64,000 nt of DNA, taken from the NCBI RefSeq assembly GCF_000004075.3, contig NC_026655.2, positions 10,708,723 through 10,772,722 on the forward strand. The letters are read 5' to 3'. Each line of letters starts with the position of its first letter. The first letter of the stretch is position 1. Below the pieces are notes generated by a model. It searched no databases, was not told the origin of the DNA, and saw only the letters and a list, made by a program, of their open reading frames with translations. The stretch is from Cucumis sativus (lineage: Eukaryota; Streptophyta; Magnoliopsida; Cucurbitales; Cucurbitaceae). Of the stretch, positions 13,416 through 26,100 are shown in pieces. Position numbers and translations under genes: made by a program.

Positions 13416-14289
13416 ATGGCCACCGCCTTCGCTACCTCCTCTGTCGCCGGCCTCGGAACCGCCTCCCTCTCCTCTCCTTCCTCCAGGTCTCCCCGTCTAG
13501 TCTCCGGTAATCCACTGCTACCTCCAATCAATCCATCTCCAACTCTCTCCTACCGCTCTCATTAACTTTTTGGTCTTCATTCTCGTCTTCGCAGGGTTCA
13601 TCAAGCCGCCCGTGGCTGCCAGGAATCCGCTCAGCGTAGCCGGTGCATCTGGTGGAAAGTTCACCTGGTAAGAAATTTAGTGATGATGTGATTCCGAGAA
13701 TGAGTGGTTGTTTGGTGTAATTTTGATATTGGTTTTGTTTTGGTGGAGTGAAGCTTTGAGAGGGATTGGCTACGGAGAGATCTGAATGTTATTGGGTTTG
13801 GACTCATCGGGTGGATTGCCCCATCAAGCATTCCGGTGATCAGTGGGAAGAGCTTGACGGGGCTGTTTTTTGAGAGCATTGGAGCAGAGCTTGCCCATTT
13901 TCCTTCTCCACCCGCCCTCACTTCTCAATTCTGGTAAATTACATTCATTTACCTTTAACTTCATTCACTTTTTTTGTCTACTTTTTAAATTTTAATTATG
14001 AATTTATGGTTGTTTCTAAACACTTCTCATAATCCAATATCATTCTTCTTCTATAAGTTTTGGAAAACTTAACATAATTCACATCAAAATTATTATAAAG
14101 TTTATAAAATTTTGTGAGATTTATTGGGTAAAATTGTAAGAAACTTGTTAGTGGTTATTTTAATTTAAATGAATGATGTGTAATTAATCCAGGTTGTGGC
14201 TGATTACGTGGCATTTGGGTCTCTTTATTACGCTTACTTTTGGACAAATCGGATTCAAGGGAAGGACCGAAGACTACTTTTCAAAGTGA
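13416..14289 (+). CDS. PSAO: Photosystem I subunit O
   Basis: Four exons give 146 residues: 13416-13506, 13595-13667, 13754-13933 and 14193-14289 (TGA). Residues 1 to about 50 are Ser/Ala/Pro-rich and lack acidic residues, as expected for a chloroplast transit peptide. The mature part starts near ASGGKFTCFERDWLRRD, followed by two membrane spans (around LNVIGFGLIGWIAPS and FWLWLITWHLGLFITL). The C-terminus is IGFKGRTEDYFSK. PsaO is a small thylakoid subunit of photosystem I that, with PsaL and PsaH, forms the side where LHCII docks during state transitions. Phases at all three introns (1, 2, 2) are kept. An alternative exon 1 donor exists at 13487, but the chosen one keeps the frame and the family spacing. 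Confidence 0.95.
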
Positions 14290-16861
14290 AAATGTAATAA
14301 TTCTTAAAAAAAAAGGAGAGGGAATTCTAGTTTTTGTTATTATTATTATCACTCAATGTTTATAAGTTTATAACTTATAACTACTGTGTGTCCATCATTT
14401 TATTCATGTATAAATCCTTTCAACCTCCACCCCAAATTTTGCTTCACTAATCCTACTCAACACATCTCACTTAATTTTACCTTTTATCCTACTAATTAAA
14501 CAACATCTTTTCAACAAAACACACTACTACTCTTACCTATAACTCCACTTCTGTCAAGGTTTAATTGCAACCATTTTACAAGTATAGTTTCACCCAAAGA
14601 TTACAAACATTCTAAGCAAGTAACCTAACATTTTTTGCTTCTACCTGATTCATACCCTAAATCAAGTTTAAATCAAGTTTAAATCAAAGCAGTATGAAAA
14701 TGTAACTCATAAATAGCAAAGGTTAGAGCAAAATTCTTAAACGCAAGATGTTAGTTATTAAACAAGTTAGAAATATGTCTCAAAAAAACATCATACAATT
14801 GCTCCTAAAAATTAGAATACAATTACAAACCTCTAAATTTCATAAACAAACTGTAGATTTGTTTTGTAGAAAATGTATTATAAGTTCCTACTACGAAAAG
14901 GAACTTAATGAAAATGTATTATATGTTCCTAGTAATAAAAATGTGTATTGATGTATTTGTATAAAGATTTTTTATTTTTATTTTTTTATAGTAATGAAGG
15001 GTTGATGAGTAAGAAAGGTGTTGAAATTCGTTATATATCCCAAACTAAAAGACAGTTTAAGACGAATATTGTTTTGAACAAAAATATTTAGAATAGTTGA
15101 AACTCAAAATAAAAGACAAAATGTTTCACACTTAAGAAGACTATGTTACAAAAATCTCAATAGGATTGAAAGATTGTGTAAGAGTGGTCATTGAAGTCAA
15201 TTAGAAGACAACTCTTTACCTCTATATGAAACTTGTTTTGAGGGAGAGATTTTCTTTTACAGAAAAAATGTTTTAGAGCTAAAGAACGCTTAGAACTGTT
15301 GATGAGAGTATTTATATGTCTCAACCAGAGAAGTTTATAGAATAGGATTAAGAACAAAAAACAAGTTTCTTGATCCTTCAATATAAGATTTGACACTCGA
15401 TCAAACCTTATGGTTCTACACAAAATGTTGAAGAATCTTACGTCTACGAGAAAATTATGAATTCGAATTCTCCTGTATCTCCTTTAACCTGACAACATCA
15501 TTCTTACTTGTCTTAAAGGAATATTAGAGTGAAAATTCTTAGCATAGCAAATAGAATATGTTTAGCAAAAATGTATTGGTAATATCGCTTAAATCATGGA
15601 ATAATATGCTCAAAATGGTACAAGAAAAAAGAATGAAAGTTGCTATTGGAATAAAGGTAGATGGCTTACTAAATTTTACCTTACCAAAAAGTAATTTGTA
15701 AAACCCTTACTAATATGGTAGTATATCGAGAAGTCGGGATATGGAAGGGAAGAATTAATCTTGAATTTCACTTGAAAGAAATTGTTAGAAACATTCAAGA
15801 AGGTATTATAAGAATTTGCAAGAAAATTAAAGCAATTGTATTAAAGTAAGAAAGACGAAAAACAATTTGTATTTGTTTTCAACTCAAAGTAATGAATTGT
15901 GTAAAGAATTACTCAATTGATTAAAGAGAGGTAAGAGAGATTGGAAATTTAGGGATTTTTTCGTCATGGGGAAAAAAAATGAAAATTGCAAAGCCTTCGT
16001 TGCTCTATTTAATTTAGTCTAGGGGTTTGTTCATGTTTCAATCGTCCTCAAATTCTAGATTGGTCTTGTCAAATAAATCAACCAATACGTAGTAAACACA
16101 AGATTCTTTACAGATAAGCAATCGTGGAAAAAGAATTGGAGCCAAACCAAGTTTTCTATCGAAGAGAGAAAATAGATAGAAGTAAAATTATGTATATCTC
16201 AAACCAAATTTCTGCCATCTATTTGTAAGGAAATACAAAAAGGAAAAAGAATTGAGATCTAAAATTAATTTAAGATCTATATTGGGTCAGATGATTCAAA
16301 CATTAGACCTATGGCAATCAAATGATTAGATTGTAACAGCTAAATATAAGATCTATAACCACTAAAATGTTTTTTCAGAACTTTAACATAAATAAGGTTA
16401 CAAAATAAAATAAAACAAGTCACTTGACCGTTTCTTGTGGCTTAATACGATGTGTTGGATGGATTGAGATATTAGAGGAAGAGGAAGAGGAATGATATGA
16501 TTTTTTGAGGAAGGTATCAAATAAAATAAAATAACCTATATGCTCTTGTCAAAGTATCAAACACAAATATACTAAAACTTAATTGGCCACATTTCTTACA
16601 CTAGCATCAGTGATACAGCTAAATCCAGAATCATAAGCAAGCTAGGTTAGAGAAATAGAGGGGAAATGATGTGAACAGAAACCCACCGTGACAAATTGCT
16701 GCAAATATAATTCTGATAAAAATTAACAGAAATATTCACAGTTTTGAATTCTTAGTATGAATATAATACAACACTGAACGCGGAGGAAACAGTAAAACAT
16801 GGACGCATGTTGGCTAAAACAATTAATGGAACTAAATAGAAGTGTGAACGAAGAATACGTA
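14290..16861. other. Intergenic region between convergent PSAO and NIT4
   Basis: AT-rich sequence containing the 3' UTRs of both neighbours. Short imperfect repeats occur (for example aatcaagttta three times near 14,660). Open frames here show no family resemblance and no codon structure, so I call nothing. Confidence 0.5.
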
Positions 16862-19800
16862 CTACTTTTTACAAGAATCTTCGACTTTTGTAGATGTAGA
16901 TGTGAAAGTAACCGGGGTTGTAGGATGATCCCTCACAACCAAGCTAAGAACTTCAGGCCTTGCATAATGACCAACCACATCGAAATCAAATTTTGCCCGT
17001 GCTATTTCTCCAAGATCTGTTTCAGATATTCATCGAAATTATTTTTCATCTAAAAATGCTAGTTGTAGAAAAAAGCTTTCCATAACAATCAATGAAGGGA
17101 GGGGTAAATAGTCAATAAAACATATGCTCCAAAAAGTTTAATTTGTTAAGAGTTGGTGTGGATGGATCAATAATCATTCATACTGAACCGTGCCAAAAAT
17201 CAGTTGGAACCAGGTTTATCTCTCTAACCTTTATTTGCAGGCATATGATTGGGAGATTTGAGTATCCGTCTTCAATCCTTTATTCATTTAAGAATATGTT
17301 TGGCTTGAAGACCAATCTCTTATGGTTAAGTAGCTGGCATTAGTGACCGATCTTAGGAGGGGTTCTTTTTTGTATTTGTGCTTTTCTAAGAGGGACTGTC
17401 ATAGGAGATTAAAAATCCGATAGCGATAAGCCAATAACTCTTTCTTGCTTTATTGCTTCCTGTCTTCCTGGCCTGTCAAATATTAGGAGCTCTCTTTGGT
17501 ATCTAACATTCTTCAATATTCGAACTGTGAGGACCACATAGTGCACAGACATGTTAGAAGGGGTAAATCAAAATTTTCCCTCAAGGGATTTGATTGGGCC
17601 TTTATTCGGCCTTTCGTGGTTAGATTGTTGTTATTGCCTTGTCCATGTAATTTTGTGCTTTCTATTTATATTATCAAGTAGAACCTTCACAAAAACCCTT
17701 CTACCTTGGTAAGAGGCTTAGCTTAGGAATTCCTAGTTCGACCTTTGCTCACAAAGATCTAGATGAAAAAGTTTCATAACTCAAGGCACATAAGGTTAAA
17801 AAAAACCACTTCGGTTTATCCCCACATTCTCCAAGGAACTTTTTAGACAGCAAGAGAGGCCCTTCCTCTCTTTAATGGTTGATGGATCCTTAACCATTTT
17901 ACTGGAAACCAAATCCTAGTGGCCGTTCATTTATATTGACAATAAAATGGCTAAGCTTAGAATAAGAGCTTGGAATAAAGGTTTTCAGAATCGTTGGCTG
18001 TCAGGAGCATCAGATCATCCAGGAGAGAGAATCCTAGTATTCACTTGAAGAAGAAAGAGACTCAAATAAAATAGTAGGTTCCTCAAGATAAAACCTTCTT
18101 ATATCAACCACTTAAAATGATAATGTTGGAGTACATACTAAAGCTCTGATGACCATAAGCAGAAGGATGAGATGACATACCCAGATCTGCTGAAATAAGT
18201 GCCTCTCCATCGTAATTGGGTCCAGCTAGGATTGTCCCTGAAGGTGATATGATCGCACTACCTCCAGCACAAACAACAGAATCCGGGGTCAGTTCCTCTT
18301 CTGTGCCAGAAAATACATATTCTGGTGGAGGTGGGTAGTCTTTTCTTCGGCAGAACTGGTTGGCTGACAAAACAAAACATCCACCCTCCAAAGCAATGTG
18401 GGTCATTGATGCTTGCCATGTATCCCGAGAATCAGCAGTAGGTGCACAATAAATTTCAATGCCTACAAACATGATAAGTCAATTACTAGTGAGCAAATTC
18501 GGTTAAGCAAAAGAAAAGGACTGTTTAGACGGAAGTTAGGCAAGTTTGAAGAAATACCAACTTCTATCCTTAACATAGCAGTAGAACTTTAAGCATATGA
18601 AAAACTTCTTCTATATGATTTTTCCATTTGGTTTCGGTGTAAAGTACTTTTTAACTTGATGTAGTTGAAAGAGAAACATAAAACAAAAAAGTTGTGCACA
18701 ATATGATTAACCAAACAAGTATATTCTGAGAAAAGAAGCTAAAAATGATAGACCAGTGTCTGTAAATAGTGAGCAGTGACACAATAATCCCCAACTCTGG
18801 AGTTTGACCATCGTTTTACAATTTCTTAACAACTAGAGCCTCTTTAGTCTGTAATAGTTTCTCGTCAGTCTTTTGGTAGAACCCAAATATATTGAACTAT
18901 AAAAGATAAGAGAAATACAAAATAGACCATGTAATTTGAGGTACTTGGACCCTCCCAATCTTGAGGTCACTCAAAGCCCTAATTTACTCCCAAAATATTG
19001 TCAAACCCTTTCTTCCTTACTCATTATATTTATAACCAAACTTCCCTGACAAACTCTTTAACTTACTACTAATTTACCCTTAATATCCCTCTAATACCAT
19101 TCCCATCACATTTTTGTAGTGCTATGCTATCTATTTTAAGTTTAATAAACATCATACAGTCAAACAGAAAGAATAAAACTAGATTTGAAATACGCAATTA
19201 CGTCAGGAATGACATTATTGCCAGCAATGAATAACTAACCTTTTGCATACATAGCTGTTCTTAGGAGTGGCATTCTGTTTTCCCAACAAATGGCAGCACC
19301 TATCTTTCCAATTGAAGTTTCAAACACAGGAATTGTTGATCCATCACCAAAGCCCCAGATTATTCGCTCCAATGCAGTTGGCATGACTTTCCTGTGCTTA
19401 CCCAAGTAACGACCTTGAGGATCAAAAAATAGGACAGTACAGTACAGTGTGTAGCCATCTCTCTCTATCACCCCCATTACCAAATGTACCCTATACTTTC
19501 CAGCCATTGCTGCCAATCGATCAACTTCAGGACCTGCATGTATTACCGTCTATAGTCATCAAAATAACAATCATTTGATATATTAGAACCACAGCCGGTG
19601 CACTTCAAGCAGTTTATTTTGTGAATGTGGCATATGATCTTATAGATGAATAAAAATGGTTTTTATGAGAAAACAAGATATTACTTAGATGAATGGAAGT
19701 AAACACAAGGTCAACCAGATTGTATTAGGATGAATGGAAGTAAAGCAACCTCATACATGAACTGAAGCCTATCAAAATAGAGTTTTAAAAAAAAACCTAA

Positions 19801-21165
19801 ACAGCAACTAAGACAGGAACTGGCTATAGCTTTCAGAACTTTACAATATTATGTCTAGGTTTTAGATGCAAGCAAGAGTAGGAAGATTTTGAAATTAATA
19901 GAACTAAGAAATGCCAGCAGTTGAAGCAATCTTGTTTGTCATTCATTAACTGCAAACTGCAAGAGCCATTAAAACAGACCATAGTCCCATTTCATATTTC
20001 ATGAGCAACAAACTCGTATTTCACTTTGAATAGACTGACATCAGTAGCTCCTTATTGTACTGTCCTAATATGAGGTAACATCCATTTAGGAATGAAAGAT
20101 GATAAAGAACAGAAGGTGTATGTTACGATGAAAGAATTTAATACTAATATATCACCAGAAATCAAGTTTGGTAAACTCAAGGAGAAATTAAGTCAGCCCT
20201 CTAGAATGAGAATTATACAACGAGCCTAGCAAAACTTACTTAACCTGAAATTATCCATGGTAAGACACTAAGATTTTTCTCTTTACAGTAGCAACTCACA
20301 TTGAGTCAAACAAAGTGCACCTGGAGACAAAAACTAACCAGGTACATCAATCGCTGAGGCATGATATTTACGAAATTCCTCTTTCCCCTTAGGAGTTCTA
20401 TTCCCAATGGAAACACCAAAATTTGATCCACGAGGATAACCACCAACAAAGGCTTCTGGAAATACAACTAGCTGGGAACCAAATCCAGCAGCTTCAGCCA
20501 ACAACCTCTCAGCCTTATCTGTTCATGTAAAACAGAGTTAGATTTCTTTTTACCATTACAGAGGAAGAATAAAAAAGGCCCACATGTATTAAATCATTTT
20601 AAGCCGTGGTATTTCACGTGTACATTTTCTCTTCAATGTCTCCAATCGAGTAAAATTAAGGGAGAAAAGAACAATCAGGAGCACAATGTTAGGCCACAGC
20701 AGCAAATTCATATTGATCGTAGACAAGAGAGACAATTAAAACCAGGAAAAGTAATCGAGGATGTAATAGTTTAAACTAATTAAATTATTCAACCAAAATC
20801 AGCTGATGAAAGAAAAGCAACTTGTAAGATTAAAGAAAACCAAGCAAAAAAACAGCCAAAACAACTAATAACCTTGCTTCGAAGAACACAAGCAAAAACA
20901 ATCTGGAACTCATTCCAAACTCTGAACTGACCATTGCGATCCAAGAGCTAGTGAGCAAAGCAACAGCGAGAGCAAGAGTAGTACATAAGGAGTAAATTGA
21001 AAATAGAAGCAAGGAAAAGGAACCTAGAGTGGCCGGAGTGTCATAGAAGATGGTGGAGGCCTGAACGACGGTGGCTCGAACATTCATTACAGATGAATCG
21101 GAGCCCATGTCAACCTCCGCTATCAGTTGGGAGTCGGTAGGGGCCGTGGTTGGCACAAGCGCCAT
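16862..21165 (-). CDS. NIT4: NIT4-type nitrilase (beta-cyanoalanine nitrilase/hydratase)
   Basis: Five minus-strand exons give 350 residues: 21165-21024, 20518-20339, 19533-19240, 18462-18181 and 17016-16862 (TAG). All introns are phase 1, GT-AG. The carbon-nitrogen hydrolase catalytic residues are present: Glu in [14 protein letters not shown] (exon 2), Lys in [12 protein letters not shown] and Cys in [10 protein letters not shown] (exon 3). Further family marks are [29 protein letters not shown] and [19 protein letters not shown]4 enzymes convert beta-cyanoalanine, formed during cyanide detoxification, to aspartate plus ammonia and to asparagine. NIT1-3-type indole-acetonitrile nitrilases are a Brassicaceae branch, and the N-terminus ([19 protein letters not shown]) fits NIT4. 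The gene looks intact. Intron 4 is long (17017-18180). Confidence 0.95.
17017..18180 (-). other. NIT4 intron 4
   Basis: A 1,164-bp intron, much longer than expected for a compact gene. It contains less AT-rich patches (for example around 17,560-17,700), possibly from an old insertion, but I could not assign them to any element or recover a protein. Confidence 0.5.
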
Positions 21166-21696
21166 GGTTGCTGCTTGAATCTCCCTTTTTTTTTTCTCTC
21201 TCTCTCAGCTTGAGCTTCAGCCGGCGAGCAACAGGGCTATCAATGGCAACGCAATGTATGGACTCGAGTTTTACACTTTTTATTATTTATCTCCGTTCGT
21301 TGTAGATAGATGAAATTTGTGGAAGTTGCTAGAAGAAGCAACAAGGATATATATATATATTCACTTCATTATTCAGGATGGTCAAGTTGCTTGATTAATA
21401 CAAACGATGATGATAGTATCGTCCAAACGGAATGGCGAGATTTGCGAATGCAAGTGGATGAGGAGAGAAAACTTAGAAACTAAGTTTTCGAGTGGAGGTG
21501 GAAATTTGTGAATGCATGGATGGAGAGAGAATTTAGTGATAAAAAACAATGAGTCAAGTGTGGATAATCGTTATAGAAAAGCTAGTTGTGTCACATCTTC
21601 CGAGCACCTGCTTGCTTGTTCCGTCCTCAGACGTAGCGTGATGTTAGTCAAAATCGTTTGTCTCTGGAACAACTCAACTAATACATGACATAGAAA
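21166..21696. other. NIT4 promoter side and intergenic sequence
   Basis: Directly upstream of the NIT4 start, a pyrimidine/purine tract (ctctctctct on the plus strand near 21,198) probably lies in the 5' UTR. There is a short TA run near 21,350. No coding exon is seen. Confidence 0.4.
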
Positions 21697-22376
21697 TGTG
21701 AAACCCACAACATAAGTTTTTTTTAACTTGAAATACTTTTAAAACATTGTGTAACCCATTTGAAATCTTTATAAGTGTTTCATGCCTAAAGAACAAAACA
21801 TGAATATAAGTATTTGAACAATCACATTATTAATTTGAAACAAAACAATGCACTTGCATAATAAATAAACTAAGTTGGTCTGACAACAGTAAGTTTAGCC
21901 GGAGATCCACAATCTGTACCTAGAAAGAGAAAAAACATTTTGAAAGAGTAAGTCGAAAGTCTTAGTGAGCAAACGGTTTTATAAAAAAAAAAAAGTTTTC
22001 ATAAACATTTTAGTATAAAACAGAAATTTAAATATATTTATTAGTAAACACTCATAACATAAAACTTGAAACATTTGCATAGCTTTTCGAAGACAATCTT
22101 TCATAATCACAGGTAGTATTTACCCCTTCGTCCGAAGACAGGACAGCCGATGGGTAGCTAACCATTCTCCTTTTAGACTTAGAAAAAATATATTCTTCCT
22201 GATGGACCATAGTTAAAAATAGGTTCGTTATCCGTACCATCAGTATGGAGTTAACCACATGTATAAAACAGGTCTCATGTTATATCGAGCATGGATAAAA
22301 ACATTTGAAAACATTGAAATATTTTCTTGAAACTATTTAAAATATTTCCTTGAAATCGTATTGAAATCGTAAGATC

Positions 22377-22381
22377 ATAAC
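22377..22381. repeat. Target-site duplication, left (ataac)
   Basis: Identical to 34958-34962 immediately after the 3' LTR. Five bases is the usual size for Ty3/gypsy integrases. Confidence 0.9.
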
Positions 22382-23092
22382 TGTTGAATAAGAAATTTTG
22401 AGACCAATCACAAGTTGCCACGTCATTTATTAAGTTAATGATGAAAAGTACAAATAATTAAATTTGGAACTAATTAAAATTGACACATGCTTCAAATTAA
22501 AGAGTTAAAATAAATAAATTGGTCATTCTAATAATGCCACATGTTTTCATATTAATCGTTGGATTAAGTTAATCATTTTAGTTCAATTAAATATTATTTA
22601 CTTGGACTAAGTTTAATTAAGTCAAAAAATAAGCTTAATTGAGCCCAAAGACTAAATATAACCTAAGTCCATATGGTTGAGCCCATGGGTCTGGTCCATG
22701 GACCAACCAGGTTCAAACCCATAAAGTCCACCAGTGAACTCTATAAATAGAGGAATTCTCCTCATTTGTAGGGGTTGGAAAATTTTGACTCTAGAAGATC
22801 CAGAGAGAATTCTTCCAAGAGCTAGAAGACTCCCTAACTCTTAAAGTCGACCATTCTCGAAGATTGAAGCTTCTTTAAAGATACAAGCTATACAAGCTTT
22901 CTTCCAAGGCTCCAACTTCAAGAACATCACGTGCTTCGCTTCCTCCAAATCAAGCTGAAGCATCCAGTTGAGAGAGAATCAGAGGATCAAATTCTAGAGA
23001 TTGAACCGCATCGCATCAAATCAACAAAAATACAACATCAACTCCAAGTTCAAGTCCACGAATTAAATTTCTCCGGAAATCTCGTGCGAACA
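22382..23092 (+). repeat. Tat element 5' LTR
   Basis: Starts tgttgaataagaaat and ends ctcgtgcgaaca. It holds the element's promoter: a TATA box lies at 22742-22749. The downstream ~340 bp should be R-U5. It differs from the 3' LTR by about ten transitions, a 5-bp extra stretch near 22,493 and one missing base near 22,717. Confidence 0.93.
22742..22749 (+). promoter_or_regulatory. TATA box of the Tat 5' LTR
   Basis: tataaata in the context ctctataaatagagg. The same box is at 34607-34614 in the 3' LTR, where it could drive read-out transcription into the flanking family A LTR. Confidence 0.7.
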
Positions 23093-23113
23093 AATTGGCA
23101 CGCCCAGTGGGAC
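23093..23113 (+). promoter_or_regulatory. Probable primer binding site
   Basis: The stretch directly after the 5' LTR (ttggcacgcccagtggga) resembles the ttggcgcccagtggg primer-site region usual in Tat-type plant elements. I did not identify the exact priming tRNA. Confidence 0.6.
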
Positions 23114-23163
23114 AATCTCTACTTCTCATCTCTCTCTCATCATCTAGATCTACAAGCAAATCA

Positions 23164-26100
23164 ATGGCATCAAAGAAAGCTGCATCCAAATCTTCAGCTG
23201 CAAGCGACACCTACACGGGACCTATCACCCGTAGTCGTTCCAAGGGGATCATCCAAGGGCAAGACCAAGGTTCCGCCATCGCGCAGAGCATCCTGAAGCA
23301 ATTGATGGAATCTCCTAAAGCTGGAATTGTCATCAAGGAAAATCCTCTATATAATGATTATGATTCTGCCTCTAGCAGGTCACTGAAAGAAGCACACCCA
23401 GATGTGATGTCCGTCATGATGGCTGATGTAGCAGTCGAGACTGCCATGGCGGAGATGGAGAGAAAAATTAATCTCCTGATGAAGGTTGTTGATGAACGAG
23501 ACCACGAAATTGCAGCTTTAAAGGAGCAGATGCAGACTCGTGAAACTGCTGAATCGAGTCAAACTCCTGTCGTTAAAGTTGATGACAAAGGGAAGAACGT
23601 GGTACAAGAAAATCAGCCACAACAACAATCAACTTCTGTGGCTTCTCTCTCGGTTCAACAATTACAAGATATGATCACAAACTCCATCAGAGCACAATAT
23701 GGAGGCCCATCTCAGACTTCTTTCATGTACTCTAAACCATACACCAAAAGAATCGACAACTTGAGAATGCCGCTTGGATATCAGCCTCCAAAATTCCAGC
23801 AGTTTGACGGAAAGGGCAATCCAAAACAGCACGTTGCTCACTTCGTCGAAACATGTGAGAATGCAGGATCAAGAGGAGATCAACTAGTCAGACAATTTGT
23901 TCGAAGCTTGAAAGGAAATGCTTTTGAATGGTATACTGATCTGGAGCCAGAAAGCATTGAGAGTTGGGAACAACTAGAAAAGGAGTTTCTCAATCGCTTC
24001 TACAGCACCAGGCGTACTGTAAGCATGATGGAGCTTACAAATACGAAACAAAGAAAGGGAGAACCAGTCATCGACTACATCAATAGATGGAGAGCTCTAA
24101 GTCTTGACTGTAAAGATCGGCTCACCGAACTGTCGGCTGTAGAAATGTGCACCCAAGGCATGCACTGGGGACTCCTCTACATTTTGCAGGGAATAAAGCC
24201 CCGCACATTTGAAGAACTGGCAACTCGAGCTCATGATATGGAGTTGAGCATCGCCAGTAGAGGAACTAAAGATTTTCTTGTTCCTGAAGTAAAGAAAGAT
24301 AAGAAAGAGATGAAAGGTGCTGAAAAGATAGTGAAAAGCACCTCGAAAGAATCTATGGTCGTAAACACAACCCCGCTGAAATTCTCCAAAGGAAAGGAAG
24401 CGAGGGTTGAAAAGAAGGATGATGGAAGCGAAAGGCGACGTCTGACTTTAAAAGAAAGGCAGGAAAAAGTTTACCCATTTCCTGATTCAGATATCGCTGA
24501 CATGCTAGAGCAACTACTAGAGAAGCAGCTGATCCAGCTGCCAGAATGTAAACGACCTGAGCAAGCAGGAAAGGTAGATGATCCCAATTACTGCAAGTAT
24601 CATCGGGTCATCAGTCATCCAGTAGAGAAATGCTTCGTGCTGAAGGAGCTAATTCTAAGGTTGGCTCGTGAGAAAAGGATTGAGCTAGATTTGGAGGAAG
24701 TAGCTCAAACAAACCACGCTGAAGTGACGATAATGTCTGAGGCTTCTTCGTCGAGATTGATTTTTGAGCAAAGGAAAAGCTTGGTCCAGTTCGGGACCTT
24801 TGAGCCTATAGTTGTCCAATTCTTTCAGGAAATCTCATACGAGGATCCTCAAGGAGAGAAAAGACCAATTGAAGAAGACGATGAAGGGTGGATAGTGGTG
24901 ACCCACCGAAAGAAAAGACAGTCGATCCCGACCCAAAGAGAGTCTCGCTCTTACCAAAACTATAGAAGAGGAAATAAGACTCAAAAGAATAAGAAAAAGA
25001 AGAAGACTCATAAGCTTAAGCTCGTACATAATGAAGACATGAATTTCTCTCGACCTCAACGCTTAGTGACCTTGGCAGACTTCCTTCCAAAAAGCTTCCT
25101 TTGTGATCATCAGGATGAAGACCCAGAAGTCGTTGCGTGTCATGCTATCAACACAACGGAGGAAGAAATAATCCCTCCAAGATCACTAGAAGGAGAGGGA
25201 GTATCAAAAGACCTTTCAAGGTTTAATGTAGAGGATCTATTATCACTTCCTCAAGAGACCAAAACCATCCTTATTGATGCATTGCTAAATTCAAGAGCAT
25301 CAAGTTCGAGTACTCCGACTATGACATATGAGAGTGGTTCTTATTGTATGTCTATAGACTTCTCAGATGAGGATTTGTTGTTGGGATCTAAACTTCATAA
25401 TAGACCTTTGTATGTTTCTGGATACGTTCGAGAACAGAGAGTCGATCGAATCCTCATTGATAATGGCTCAGCTGTCAACATAATGCCAAAGTCGACTATG
25501 TGGCAATTAGGCATCTTGATGGACGAGCTCTCAAATAGCAAGCTAGTAATTCAAGGTTTTAACCAAGGTAGCCAAAGAGCAATAGGCATGATACGGTTAG
25601 AACTCATAATTGGCGACCTAAAGGCCAGTGCATTGTTTCATGTCATAGACTCAAGGACTACTTACAAGTTGTTACTAGGGCGTCCTTGGATTCATGGAAA
25701 CGGAGTAGTAACTTCAACACTGCATCAGTGCTTCAAATTTTATCAGGACGGTGTAAAGAAGGTTGAAGCCGACTCTAATCCATTCTCAGAAGCTGAGTCT
25801 CACTTCGCAGATGCAAAGTTTTATTCAAAGAATAATAATATTTTAGAAGTTTTGCCTGCAGAAACCCCTCTTACAAAAGGAGAAGATAATTCACAACTGA
25901 AATCACTCGCAACCACAGAACCACATGAAAGTGCGAGAACCTTTAACTCTGGAAAGGGTGAAGCATACACTAGCAGCACAAAGGGTATGATCTTGAAGGA
26001 TGAAAATGCTGCAAACACACCAGTTTTGCGTTATGTCCCTCTGTCAAGGCGCAAGAAAGGCGAATCACCATTCATGGAGTCTCCAAAAGGTTTGAAAGTT

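Noticed and set aside
13186..13500. 104-residue Pro-rich frame overlapping PSAO exon 1
   Set aside because: It is a shifted frame through the PSAO leader and transit-peptide region. The PSAO frame is supported by splicing and homology.
17143..17681. Open frames in NIT4 intron 4 as a nested gene
   Set aside because: No family resemblance and no splice logic. Treated as intronic sequence.
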